Source of the DNA: Janibacter sp. HTCC2649
Lineage (GTDB): Bacteria > Actinomycetota > Actinomycetes > Actinomycetales > Dermatophilaceae
Direction of reading: 5' to 3'
Assembly: GCF_000152705.1 (NCBI RefSeq)
Contig: NZ_CH672413.1
Coordinates: forward strand, 1,773,978-1,837,977
Length of the DNA: 64,000 nucleotides
Below are positions 1 to 10,000 of the stretch, in pieces. Under the pieces are notes generated by a model. The model was not told where the DNA came from, made no database searches, and saw nothing but the letters and a program-made list of their open reading frames with translations. A program made the position numbers and the translations under genes. Every line of letters begins with the position of its first letter. The first letter of the stretch is position 1.

Positions 1-1
1 C

Positions 2-625
2 ACCGTGCATGCGGTCTTCGCCCAGCTGTCGCTGACCTCGGTCTGGCTGCGCTTCCAGACGGGTATGCCGCGTCTCACCGACACGATGGCCCGTCGCCTT
101 GCGGCGGTGTCGCCAGGGCAGCACGAGGTGTTGGTGGCCGAGCTCGACGGGCAACCGGTCGGACTCGCCCGATGGATCCGCGACCCGCTGGACCCGGACA
201 CGGTCGAGGTTGCAGTCGAGGTGGCGGATGCCGTGCAGGGCCAAGGCATCGGTGGCCAGCTGCTGAGCGAGACCATGGCGTCCGCCCGGGCCGAGGGAGC
301 GCGCGAGCTCGTGGCCTACGTCCATCGAGAGAACGGCACAGTCATCACGTGGCTTCGACGTCTGGGGGCCCCGGTGCCGACGTGCAGCGACGACCCGTTC
401 CGACTTTCCCTGACCCCCGGACCGATGTCGGTGGCCCGTGGTTGCATGGAGCCGTGCGGGTCGGGGTGCTCGGACCCTTACGGGTCGAGGTCGACGCCCG
501 GGTCTCGGCGCCCCGGGGCGCTCGTTCGCGCGATCTGCTCGCCGTCCTCGTGGCGCGACGCGGTCGCCCGGTCCCGACGGAGACGCTGCTCGACCTCGTC
601 TGGGGCGACGACTCCCTCGGGCTGA
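2..625 (+). CDS. GNAT family N-acetyltransferase, 5' truncated by the window edge
   Basis: The reading frame is already open at the window edge, and the first visible residues (AVFAQLSLTSVWLRF) look like the middle of the N-terminal half of an acetyltransferase, so the true start lies upstream. The acetyl-CoA loop DAVQGQGIGGQLL is a clear GNAT motif A. Recognisable family sequence stops near base 420. The frame then runs on to a stop at 623-625 as a low-complexity Arg/Ser-rich tail lying inside the following regulator gene. That tail is probably not part of the fold and could reflect a lost stop codon or a frameshift. The substrate cannot be inferred. Confidence 0.7.
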   Translation, partial: TVHAVFAQLSLTSVWLRFQTGMPRLTDTMARRLAAVSPGQHEVLVAELDGQPVGLARWIRDPLDPDTVEVAVEVADAVQGQGIGGQLLSETMASARAEGARELVAYVHRENGTVITWLRRLGAPVPTCSDDPFRLSLTPGPMSVARGCMEPCGSGCSDPYGSRSTPGSRRPGALVRAICSPSSWRDAVARSRRRRCSTSSGATTPSG

Positions 626-3375
626 CTCCCACCGCTGTGCACACCGCGGTGGCCCGGCTGCGCCGCCAGACCGAGGCCGACCTGGTGCGTACCACGGACC
701 TCGGTTACGCCATTTCCCACGACGTCGAGTGCGATGCGGACGTCTTCAGCGAGCTCGTGGCCGACACCAACGCTCTCGACGCGGCGCTGCGCGTGGACCG
801 TCTGCGTGCCGCCCTCGCACTGTGGAGCGGGCCGAGTGCGTATGCCGGCGTGAGCGACCGCCTCGTCCTCGCCGAACGCGCCCGCCTGGACGACCTGCGC
901 GACCGTGCGATCGCCCACCTCTCGGGCGCGCTCCTGGAGCTTGGTGGGGCACCCGAGGGCAGGGAGGCCCACGACCTCGCGCGAGCGCTCGTGAACGCCA
1001 ACCCTCTCGACGAGAGCGCGGCAGCCTTGGCGATGCGTGCGGCATACCGATCCGAAGGACAGGCGGAGGCTCTCCAGATCCACGAAGACCTCCGACGTGC
1101 CCTGCGCGACGAGCTCGGCGTGAGGCCGGGCGCGCAGGTCCGTGACCTCCACGCGCGCGTGCTCGCGCAGGACCCGTCACTGGAGGCAGCCCACCAGCGA
1201 TCCACTCCTGCCTCGCCGCTCACCTCACTGCACCCGGGTCGACTCGTGCCGATCCCGCCGTCGCCCACCATCGGTCGCCAGGACGACGTCGCGACGGTGC
1301 TCGACGCGCTCGCCTCGGGACGCCGACTCGTGACGGTGACGGGACCGGGCGGGGTCGGCAAGTCTCGGCTGCTGGCCGAGGTGGGGGCCGCCCTCGCCGG
1401 GTCACGCGAGGTCGCCCACATCGCCCTGGGCGGGCACGCTGCCCTGCCCGTCGACGAGCTCGCCGCCAGTGTGGCTCTCGCCGCCGGACTCCCCCTCGTG
1501 GACGACGACCCGGTGGCGGGGCTCGTCGCAGCGCTCCGCACCTCGACCGTGACGATCCTCGCCGACGAGGCCGAGTGGGTTCTGGAGTCGGCCGCCGCGC
1601 TCGCATCCGCCCTGCTGGCCGGTGCCCCCGGAGTGACCATCGTCGTGACCTCGCGGGCTCCCCTGTCCGTCGTCGGCGAGCGCATCGTCGTCCTCGAGCC
1701 ACTCGCGACAGCAGACCCCCGAGGGCCCATGGAGGAGATTCGAGCCGCGGCGGCCGTCCGCCTCCTGGTCGAGCGCCTGGCCGATCGTGGCGACCTCTCG
1801 GCCGACGTGCAGGAGATCGCCGACGGGGAGCTGCGCGTCGTGGCCGAGGTCGCCCACCGACTCGACGGCCTGCCCCTGGCCCTCGAGATCGTGGCCGGCG
1901 CCGCCGCGGGCGGACCCCTGCTGGACCTGCCCGAGGTTGCCGCCGCGGCCCTGGACGTCGAGGTCGAGGACCACGGGCGCGATGAGCGGCACCGGTCGCT
2001 GCGCGAGGCGTTGACCTGGGGAGTCGGTCGGCTCGGCCCGGAGGCGCGCGTCGTGCTGCGACGCCTTGGTGTGTTTGCCGGACCCTTCACGACGGCGGCT
2101 GCGGCGGCCGTGGTGGGCGAGGGCGCGGGACAGGTGGATCGTGCTGTCCGTGAGCTCGCCCGGCACAACCTGCTCAAGGTCGAGCGCGCCCCCACGACGT
2201 TGTCCTTCCGGATGCTGCGCGTCGTGCGTGACCTCGCTCGCGACGAGCTGACGGTGGCGGGAGAGGTCGAGGCGACGCGACAGCGCCACCGTCGGTGGTT
2301 CGCGGGCGCCTGGCGGGACTCCGCCCTGTGCGACGAACTCGTCGAGCACGTCGGGCGCACCCACGACGACCACGTCGAGGCGCTCACCGACGCCCTCGCC
2401 CACCATGACGACGTGGCGGCCGGCGACATCGCCCTGGCCCTGTGCCGGCGGTGGCAGTTCGTCGAGGCGAGCGCAGTCGGCACGCGCTGGGCAACACGTG
2501 TGCTCGACCGGAGGGGGCTGACCGACCGTCAGAGAGCCCGCCTCGAGATCTGCCGTGCAGGCTTCCTTCAGGGTGCTGATTGGGACGCGGCGCACCACGA
2601 GGAGCTCCGCGATGCGCTCGAGGGCGACCCCGAATGGAGCGCTCTCCTCGACCTCACCGGTGCCATCACGACCTACGCGCTGGGGGACGTGCCAGGGGCG
2701 CGACGACACCTCGACCTCGCCCGCACGGCAGCTGCATCACTGCACTCGCTGCTCCCGGAGATCATCGCGACCCGCGCCGTCGTCGACGCGGCGGCCGGAG
2801 ATGTGGACGCTGCTCTCGCAGGAGCCCGCGAGGCCATCGCCCGGGTCGGCATCACCCGATCGGCTGTGCACTCCGTCACCGTCGTCCCGAAGGTTGCGCT
2901 CGCCCTGCTCGACGCCGGGAAGCCCCGTGAGGCCCTGGAGCTCCTGACCACGGCCGCCGCAGACACCGAGGCCCGCTTCGGCATCCGACCCACGAGCACG
3001 ACGGCGATCAACGCCGGATGGGCCGCCCTGGCGATCGATGACGGCGTGAGCGCCTTGTGCTGGTTTCGGGAGTCACTCACCGGACCGCAGGCGGCGACGG
3101 CGGCCCCGACGGTCGCCGAGGCCGCCATGGGCGCTGGCAGCGCCCTCGCGGCCCTGGGCCACGTCACCGCGGCAGAGGTGCTCGGGTTGGGGCGGCTCCT
3201 GCTCGCCGCCTCGCAGCAGGAACTGCCGCCGACCCTGGAAGCCCTCACTGCCCGCGCCGAGGAGGCAGCGGGTGTCCTCACCTCGAACCCCGACTGGGAC
3301 GTCGTCCTCGCGAGCAACCGCGTCGTGCAGTTGCTCGACAACGCGGTTGCTCCCGCTACCCCTCGAAGGGCATGA
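454..3375 (+). CDS. BTAD/SARP-type transcriptional regulator with NB-ARC-like ATPase domain
   Basis: I place the start at GTG 454, because the protein then begins VRVGVLGPLRVEV, the usual opening of the OmpR-like winged helix of this family, giving 973 residues. Order: winged helix (about 1-90), bacterial transcriptional activation domain (about 95-245), a linker, then a STAND-type ATPase with Walker A GPGGVGKS at residues 297-304, a degenerate Walker B near ILADEAE, and a long helical (TPR-like) C-terminus. The architecture is that of AfsR-like regulators, which activate secondary metabolism or stress genes; the target here is unknown. The start lies inside the upstream acetyltransferase frame, and the Shine-Dalgarno sequence (GGAG) is weak and close. 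Confidence 0.85.
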   Translation: MRVGVLGPLRVEVDARVSAPRGARSRDLLAVLVARRGRPVPTETLLDLVWGDDSLGLTPTAVHTAVARLRRQTEADLVRTTDLGYAISHDVECDADVFSELVADTNALDAALRVDRLRAALALWSGPSAYAGVSDRLVLAERARLDDLRDRAIAHLSGALLELGGAPEGREAHDLARALVNANPLDESAAALAMRAAYRSEGQAEALQIHEDLRRALRDELGVRPGAQVRDLHARVLAQDPSLEAAHQRSTPASPLTSLHPGRLVPIPPSPTIGRQDDVATVLDALASGRRLVTVTGPGGVGKSRLLAEVGAALAGSREVAHIALGGHAALPVDELAASVALAAGLPLVDDDPVAGLVAALRTSTVTILADEAEWVLESAAALASALLAGAPGVTIVVTSRAPLSVVGERIVVLEPLATADPRGPMEEIRAAAAVRLLVERLADRGDLSADVQEIADGELRVVAEVAHRLDGLPLALEIVAGAAAGGPLLDLPEVAAAALDVEVEDHGRDERHRSLREALTWGVGRLGPEARVVLRRLGVFAGPFTTAAAAAVVGEGAGQVDRAVRELARHNLLKVERAPTTLSFRMLRVVRDLARDELTVAGEVEATRQRHRRWFAGAWRDSALCDELVEHVGRTHDDHVEALTDALAHHDDVAAGDIALALCRRWQFVEASAVGTRWATRVLDRRGLTDRQRARLEICRAGFLQGADWDAAHHEELRDALEGDPEWSALLDLTGAITTYALGDVPGARRHLDLARTAAASLHSLLPEIIATRAVVDAAAGDVDAALAGAREAIARVGITRSAVHSVTVVPKVALALLDAGKPREALELLTTAAADTEARFGIRPTSTTAINAGWAALAIDDGVSALCWFRESLTGPQAATAAPTVAEAAMGAGSALAALGHVTAAEVLGLGRLLLAASQQELPPTLEALTARAEEAAGVLTSNPDWDVVLASNRVVQLLDNAVAPATPRRA

Positions 3376-3378
3376 GGG

Positions 3379-6300
3379 TCAGACGTTGCGCCGGTACTGC
3401 CCGCCCACCTCGAAGAAGGCGTCAGTGACCTGCTGGAGCGTGCAGACGCGCGCCGCATCCATGAGCACGGCGAACACGTTGTCGCCGCTCATCGACGCCT
3501 CACGCAGACGCTGCAACGCGTCCTCGGACTCCTCACGGTGCGCCTCGCGGTAGGCGTTGACCCGCTCGAGCTGCGACTTCTTCTCGTCCTCGGATGCCCG
3601 AGCGAGCTCGATGTGCTGGGGCGTTCCTCCCTCGGCGTCGGGCTTGCGGAAGGTGTTGACGCCGATGATCGGCAGCGACCCGTCGTGCTTGCGGTGCTCG
3701 TAGAGCATCGACTCGTCCTGGATCTTGCCGCGCTGGTAGCCCGTCTCCATGGCGCCGAGGACTCCCCCGCGCTCACTGATCCGGTCGAACTCCTCGAGCA
3801 CGGCCGCCTCGACCATGTCGGTGAGCTCCTCGATGACGAACGAGCCCTGGAGCGGGTTCTCGTTCATCGCGAGGCCCCACTCGCGGTTGATGATGAGCTG
3901 GATGGCGAGCGCACGGCGGACCGAGTCGGCGCCGGGAGTCGTGACGGCCTCGTCAAAAGCGTTGGTGTGCAACGAGTTCGCGTTGTCATAGATCGCGATG
4001 AGCGCCTGCAGGGTCGTGCGGATGTCGTTGAAGTCCATCTCCTGCGCGTGGAGGGAACGGCCGCTCGTCTGCACGTGGTACTTCAGCTTCTGGCTGCGCT
4101 CGTTGGCGCCGTACTTCTCGCGCATCGCCACGGCCCAGATGCGGCGGGCGACGCGACCGATGACGGAGTACTCGGGGTCCATGCCGTTGGAGAAGAAGAA
4201 CGACAGGTTCGGCGCGAAGTCGTTGATGTCCATGCCGCGCGCGAGGTAGGCCTCGACGTAGGTGAACCCGTTGGCCAGCGTGAACGCGAGCTGGCTGATG
4301 GGGTTCGCCCCGGCCTCGGCGATGTGATAGCCGCTGATCGAGACCGAGTAGAAGTTGCGGACCTGCTGCTCGATGAACCACTCCTGGATGTCGGCCATCA
4401 TCCGCAATGAGAACTCGGTCGAGAACAGACACGTGTTCTGGCCCTGGTCCTCCTTGAGGATGTCCGCCTGGACCGTGCCTCGAACCGACGAAAGAGCAAG
4501 AGCGCGTATGCCGCTCGCCTCCTCCGCGTCCGGCTGCCGGTCGTGCTGGGCGGCGAACTTCTCGACCTCACGGTCGATGACCGTGTTGAGGAAGAACGCG
4601 AGGATCGTCGGCGCCGGGCCGTTGATCGTCATCGAGACACTGGTCGTCGGGGATGTGAGGTCGAAGCCGTCGTAGAGCGCCTTCATGTCCTCGAGCGTGG
4701 CCACGGAGACACCAGAGGTGCCGACCTTGCCGTAGATGTCGGGGCGCGGGTCGGGGTCGCGACCATAGAGCGTCACCGAGTCGAAGGCCGTCGAGAGGCG
4801 CGTGGCCGGCTGGCCCTCGGAGAGGAGCTTGAAACGCCGGTTGGTGCGGAACGGGTCACCCTCACCGGCGAACATGCGGGCCGGGTCCTCACCCTCGCGC
4901 TTGAACGGGAAGACGCCCGCGGTGAAGGGGAAGAAGCCGGGGAGGTTCTCACGTCGCAGGAAGGACACGAGGTCACCGTGGTCGGCGAACTTCGGCACCG
5001 AGACGCGGCGAATCTTGTTGCCGGACAATGATTCCTTGACCAGAAGCGTGTGCAACTCCTTGTCGCGGACGCGAACCACCTGCTCGTCACCGGAGTAGGC
5101 CGCAACCGTAGAAGCCCACGTCGAGATGGCCTCCTCGACAGCAGCCGGGAGCTCCTTGCGTGCGGCGGCGAGCAGCTGGTCGACTGCGTGGTCTTCATGG
5201 CCGGCGGCAGCCAGCTCGTCATCCACGAACTCGAACCGCTGAACGCGACGGGCCTGGTCGGCATACGCCTCGGTCTGTTGGTGATAGCCGCGCACCGTGT
5301 CGGTGATCTCGGAGAGGTAGCGAACGCGCGACGCCGGGACGATCTGGCGCAGCACCGAGGAGTGGCGCACATCGACGTGCGGCAGCGCGCCCTCGGCGAA
5401 CTGAAGACCTTTGTCGGACAACAGGTTTCGCAACTCCTGGTAGAGCGCGGTGACCCCGTCGTCGTTGAACGTCGCGGCCGAGGTGCCGAAGACCGGCATG
5501 TCCTCGGGCTTCTTGCCGAACGCGCCCTTGTTGCGGACGAGCTGGCGACCGACGTCGCGCAGGGCGTCCATCGCGCCGCGTCGCTCGAACTTGTTGATGG
5601 CCACGAGGTCGGCGAAGTCGAGCATGTCGATCTTCTCGAGCTGGCTCTGCGCACCGAACTCGGGCGTCATGACATACATCGACACGTCGGCGAACGGCAC
5701 GATGGCCGCGTCGCCCTGACCGATGCCGGGCGTCTCGATGATGATGAGGTCGTATGCCGCGGCCTTGAGGATCGTGATGACGTCCTCGAGGCCTTCGGGA
5801 ACCTCACGACCGCCGCGGGTGGCGAGCGAGCGGAAGAGGATGCGGTCCCCATCGAGCGAGTTCATCCGGATGCGGTCCCCGAGGAGGGCACCGCCACCCT
5901 TGCGCTTCGTCGGGTCGATCGCGACGACGGCAACGCGGAGCTTGTCCTGCTGGTCGACGCGCAGGCGACGGACGAGCTCGTCGGTGAGGCTGGACTTGCC
6001 CGAACCACCGGTGCCGGTGATGCCGACGACGGGGACGTGGTGACCGGCTGCGGCCTTCTCGAGCTCGGTGCGCAGGTCCTCGGACAGGGCAACGGCCTCG
6101 GCGCCGGTGATGGCGCGAGCGATCGCGTCCCGCTCCCCCGCAAGGACGGCGGCAAGGTCAGCCGGCCCGGCGGCATACAGGTCCGTGTCGCACGCCTCGA
6201 TGACCGTGTTGATCATCCCGACGAGGCCGAGACGCTGGCCGTCCTCGGGGCTGAAGATCGTGACACCGGCCTCGCGCAGGCGGGCGATCTCGTCGGCGAC

Positions 6301-6621
6301 GATGACGCCGCCGCCACCGCCGACGACCTTGACGTGTCCGGCGCCGGCTTCGCGCAGGAGCTGGACGAGGTACTCGAAGTACTCGACGTGTCCGCCCTGG
6401 TAGGAGCTCACGGCGATGCCCTGCACGTCCTCCTCGATCGCCGCGTCGACGACCTCCTGGACGGAGCGGTTGTGGCCGAGGTGGATGACCTCCGCGCCCT
6501 GGCTCTGCATGATGCGCCGCATGATGTTGATCGACGCGTCATGGCCGTCGAACAGGCTCGACGCGGTGACGATGCGCACCGGGTTCGTGGGCACGTGCAG
6601 CTCAGGGGACGTCTGTGTCAT
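3379..6621 (-). CDS. icmF: Fused isobutyryl-CoA mutase IcmF
   Basis: 1080 residues, the usual length for IcmF, which interconverts isobutyryl-CoA and n-butyryl-CoA (some members also isovaleryl/pivalyl-CoA) using coenzyme B12. The N-terminal B12 domain carries DGHDAS (residues 25-30, His27 the lower cobalt ligand). A MeaB-like GTPase chaperone follows, with P-loop GTGGSGKS at about 203-210. The TIM-barrel acyl-CoA mutase fills the C-terminal half. The domain order B12-GTPase-mutase separates it from methylmalonyl-CoA mutase. It ends 3 bases from the convergent regulator's stop, with no room for a separate terminator. The ATG appears leaderless (see the promoter entry). Confidence 0.95.
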   Translation of the reverse strand: MTQTSPELHVPTNPVRIVTASSLFDGHDASINIMRRIMQSQGAEVIHLGHNRSVQEVVDAAIEEDVQGIAVSSYQGGHVEYFEYLVQLLREAGAGHVKVVGGGGGVIVADEIARLREAGVTIFSPEDGQRLGLVGMINTVIEACDTDLYAAGPADLAAVLAGERDAIARAITGAEAVALSEDLRTELEKAAAGHHVPVVGITGTGGSGKSSLTDELVRRLRVDQQDKLRVAVVAIDPTKRKGGGALLGDRIRMNSLDGDRILFRSLATRGGREVPEGLEDVITILKAAAYDLIIIETPGIGQGDAAIVPFADVSMYVMTPEFGAQSQLEKIDMLDFADLVAINKFERRGAMDALRDVGRQLVRNKGAFGKKPEDMPVFGTSAATFNDDGVTALYQELRNLLSDKGLQFAEGALPHVDVRHSSVLRQIVPASRVRYLSEITDTVRGYHQQTEAYADQARRVQRFEFVDDELAAAGHEDHAVDQLLAAARKELPAAVEEAISTWASTVAAYSGDEQVVRVRDKELHTLLVKESLSGNKIRRVSVPKFADHGDLVSFLRRENLPGFFPFTAGVFPFKREGEDPARMFAGEGDPFRTNRRFKLLSEGQPATRLSTAFDSVTLYGRDPDPRPDIYGKVGTSGVSVATLEDMKALYDGFDLTSPTTSVSMTINGPAPTILAFFLNTVIDREVEKFAAQHDRQPDAEEASGIRALALSSVRGTVQADILKEDQGQNTCLFSTEFSLRMMADIQEWFIEQQVRNFYSVSISGYHIAEAGANPISQLAFTLANGFTYVEAYLARGMDINDFAPNLSFFFSNGMDPEYSVIGRVARRIWAVAMREKYGANERSQKLKYHVQTSGRSLHAQEMDFNDIRTTLQALIAIYDNANSLHTNAFDEAVTTPGADSVRRALAIQLIINREWGLAMNENPLQGSFVIEELTDMVEAAVLEEFDRISERGGVLGAMETGYQRGKIQDESMLYEHRKHDGSLPIIGVNTFRKPDAEGGTPQHIELARASEDEKKSQLERVNAYREAHREESEDALQRLREASMSGDNVFAVLMDAARVCTLQQVTDAFFEVGGQYRRNV

Positions 6622-6650
6622 ACAGAAATAGTAGGACGTCCAACTATCTA
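6622..6650 (-). promoter_or_regulatory. icmF promoter with near-perfect 20-bp operator palindrome
   Basis: Bases 6628-6647 form a 20-bp inverted repeat centred on GACGTC, with 18 of 20 positions symmetric. On the minus strand a -10-like TACTAT ends six bases before the icmF ATG and no Shine-Dalgarno is present, so the transcript is probably leaderless and the palindrome covers the core promoter. A repressor of the TetR or MarR type is the natural reading; which one is unknown. Confidence 0.55.
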
Positions 6651-6699
6651 CGCGGAAGTCACAACCCGAGCCAGACTTGTCACACCTTCGGCCGCGCGA

Positions 6700-6870
6700 T
6701 CAGATGCCGCCGCCGACACCGCCACTGCCCGGGCCCCCACGGTGGGACTGCCCCAGCGCCTTGGCCACGGACTTCTCGGTGTCACCGCTCACGCCCGTGG
6801 ATCCTCGGCGACTCAGCAGGTACGCCAGAATCGCGATGACGACGATGAGACCGACGAGTACGTACTTCAT
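6700..6870 (-). CDS. Small single-pass membrane protein
   Basis: A 56-residue protein starting at ATG 6870, preceded by an AAGGGG Shine-Dalgarno at good spacing. Residues 2-18 form one hydrophobic helix (KYVLVGLIVVIAILAYL), followed by a short cytoplasmic tail that ends in a Gly-rich run (GGPGSGGVGGGI). No domain is recognised. It lies alone between icmF and the divergently transcribed subtilase. The helix and correctly placed ribosome site support it being real, but no function can be given. Confidence 0.55.
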   Translation of the reverse strand: MKYVLVGLIVVIAILAYLLSRRGSTGVSGDTEKSVAKALGQSHRGGPGSGGVGGGI

Positions 6871-6968
6871 GTCTGACCCCTTGCTCCCCCGAGCCGCGGT
6901 CGGGCCCAGATCCTCACCGTAGACGGCTTTCGCGAAAGCGCCACCGCACCCGGCCCGACGCGCGTAGC

Positions 6969-6999
6969 GTTTTGATGCTCGAGTCCCGAGCATCAAAAC
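6969..6999. promoter_or_regulatory. Perfect 13-bp inverted repeat upstream of the subtilase gene
   Basis: Arms GTTTTGATGCTCG (6969-6981) and its exact complement (6987-6999) flank the 5-base loop AGTCC. The T-run lies in the left arm and the A-run in the right arm on either strand, which is the reverse of an intrinsic terminator, so an operator or a mRNA-leader hairpin fits better. It lies 65 bases before the subtilase start and 98 bases from the small membrane gene. Confidence 0.5.
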
Positions 7000-7063
7000 T
7001 GGCCGTTGCGTGCGGACCAGCGCCGCAACCCTGACGGCCGCCCTCCCTCTGGAAGGTCGTGCG

Positions 7064-10000
7064 ATGCCCAGATCACCCATCCGGCGCGCCTTGGTCGCGG
7101 CAGGAGCCGCGCCGGTGCTCGCGCTGACGCTCACCACCCCGTCGTTCGGGGCCTCAGCGGATCCGGGCCCGTCGCCCACCCGCCCGTTCACCGCCACACC
7201 CCTCACTGCCTCCGACACCGTGAGCGCCAACAAGGCTCCTTCGTCACGGCTCGCCCGCACACCACAGGACCTCCTCAAGCGCACCGACTCGGCCCGCGTC
7301 AACGTCATGATCAAGTACGACTACGACGCCGCAGCGAGCTACACGGGCGGCGTCCGGTCCCTGGCCGCGACGAGCCCGAGCGTGACCAAGCGCAAACTCA
7401 CCGGGAAGTCGGCCGCCGAGAAGACCTACGCGGCATTCCAGTCGGGTCGCGAGAGGACGATCAGCGCCGCGGTCCGCAAGGCCGCCCCTGCCGCCACCAT
7501 CGGCACCTCCTTCCAGGTCGTCTACGGCGGTGTCGCCGCGAGCGTGCCGGCCAACAGCATCAGGGACATCGCCAAGGTGCCCGGCGTCGTCGCGGTCCTG
7601 CCGGACGACCTTCAGCACGCCCTGACCGACGCGAGCTCGGACTTCATCAACGCCACCACCCTCCAGAACACCCTCGGAGGCGTAGCCGGTCCGGCCAACG
7701 CTGGCAAGGGCATCCTCTACGGCAACCTCGACACCGGCGTCTGGCCCGAGCACCCCTCCTTCGCCGACCAGGGCAACCTGGCCGCTCGCCCCGGCCCTGC
7801 CCTGATGTGCAACTTCGGCGACAACCCGCTCACGCCCGCGACCGATGTCTTCGCCTGCAACAACAAGCTCGTCGGTGGTCGACCGTTCCTCAGCACCTAC
7901 TTGTCGGACGTCGCCCGGGCGGCCGCAGAGCCCTACCACTCGGCCCGCGACTCCGGCGGCCACGGCACCCACACCTCCTCGACGACGGCCGGCAACGTCG
8001 TGGCGTCCGCACCCGTCCTCGGCGTCGACCGGGGACCGGTACGCGGGATCGCTCCGGGAGCGTGGCTCGCCGAGTACAAGGTCTGCGGCATCGAGGGCTG
8101 CTTCTCCTCGGACTCCGCGGCAGCAGTCGGACAGGCCATCCTCGACGGAGTCGATGTCATCAACTTCTCGATCAGCGGTGGCAGCGACCCGTTCAGCGAC
8201 CCCGTCGAGCTCGCCTTCCTCGACGCGTATGCCGCTGGAGTGTTCGTCTCTGCCTCGGCCGGCAACTCCGGTCCCGGCGCCTCCACCGCCGAACACCTCA
8301 GCCCCTGGGTGACCACCGTGGCCGCGTCGACCCAGACGCGGGAGTTCGCCACGACCCTGCACCTTGCCGGTGCCGGCGGCTCACCGACGCTCGACGTCGA
8401 CGGTGCCTCGATCACTGCCGCCAGTTGGCCTGCACCACTGCCGGTCGTCCTGGCAAGCGCAGCGCCCTACAACAACGCGCTCTGCACGAGTCCCGCTCCA
8501 CCGGGCCTGTTCATCGGCAAGATCGTGGCCTGCCAGCGCGGCGGCAACGGTCGCGTCGAGAAGGGCTTCAACATCAAGCAGGGCGGCGCCGCAGCGATGG
8601 TGCTCTACAACCCCTCCCTCGCCGACGTGGAGACCGACAACCACTGGCTGCCGGCGGTCCACCTCGCCGACGGCACTCAGCTCCTCGCCTTCCTCGCCGC
8701 CAACCCGGGGGCGACGGGCCAGTTCGCTGCCGGCGCCAAGCGCAACGGACAGGGCGATGTCATGGCGGCGTTCTCCAGCCGCGGGCCGGGCGGGCTCTAC
8801 GTCAAGCCCGACGTGACCGCGCCAGGTGTGCAGATCCTCGCGGGCAACACCCCGACGCCCGACGAGATCTCTGGCGGCCCTCCCGGAGAGTACTTCCAGG
8901 CGATCGCGGGCACCTCGATGAGCTCCCCCCACGTGGCCGGCGCCGCCGCACTCGTGATGGCAGCCCACCCGACGTGGACCCCGGGACAGGTCAAGTCCGC
9001 GCTCATGACCTCGGCCATCACCAACGTGGTCAAGGAGAACCTCGTGACACCGGCCGACCCGTTCGACATGGGCGCTGGTCGCATCAACGTCGGCGCAGCC
9101 TCTGCTGCCGCTCTCACCCTGGACGAGACGGCCGCGAACTTCTTCGCGCTCGGCGCCGAGGAACTCACCTCGGTGAACCTCAACCTGCCGTCGGTCAACG
9201 TGCCGACCATGCCTGGTGCCATCACGACGAAGCGGACGGTCAAGAACGTCAGCTCGGTCAAGCAGAACATCACCGTTGCCGGGTCGACCTCGGCCGACTC
9301 CACCGTCAAGGTGAGCCCGGGTCAGTTCAAGCTCAACCCGGGTGAGTCCCGCTCCGTCACGATCAACATCTCGTCGCAGTCGCCCCTCGGCTCGCAGCGA
9401 TTCGGGACGATCGTGTTCACACCGAGTTCTGGTGCCGCACTCCACCTTCCGGTGGCGTTCGTGCACAAGCAGTCGGCCGTGAGCCTGACGCAGTCCTGCA
9501 CCCCGACGGCCATCGCGCGCGGAGCAACGTCCACGTGCACCGTCACGGCCACCAACGGCTCACCGACGACGGCGAACGTCACCCTCAACACGACGGTGAA
9601 CAAGCAGCTCACCGTCGGCTCGGCCAGTGCCCCGGCGACCGTCACCGGGCCCACGTCGGCCCGGGCCACGGCAAGCCTTGCGCCCGAGGCTCCGGGTATC
9701 CCGGCGATCGGCCCGGGTCAGCTCGCCGGCTTCCTCCCGCTCGATCTCTTCGGCACCCAACCCACGCCGATCGGCGACGAACAGATCATCAACTTCAATG
9801 TTCCTTCGTTCGTCTACTCCGGCCGCTCGTGGAACCGGATCGGCGTCGACTCCAATGGCTACCTCGTCGTCGGGGGTGGCACCTCGGAGGACAACAACTG
9901 TTGCAACCTGCCGGGTGGTCCGAGCCCGGCGAGGCCGAACAACGTCCTGGCCCCCTTCTGGACCGACCTCGACGGCACGGGTGCACCGGGTGTCTACGCG

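Noticed and set aside
705-2483. Long open frame on the minus strand inside the BTAD regulator
   Set aside because: Ser/Arg/Thr-rich composition typical of antisense frames in GC-rich genes; the plus-strand domains are clear.
5050-6876. Long plus-strand open frame opposite icmF
   Set aside because: Composition is that of an antisense shadow and the icmF motifs leave no doubt about the coding strand.
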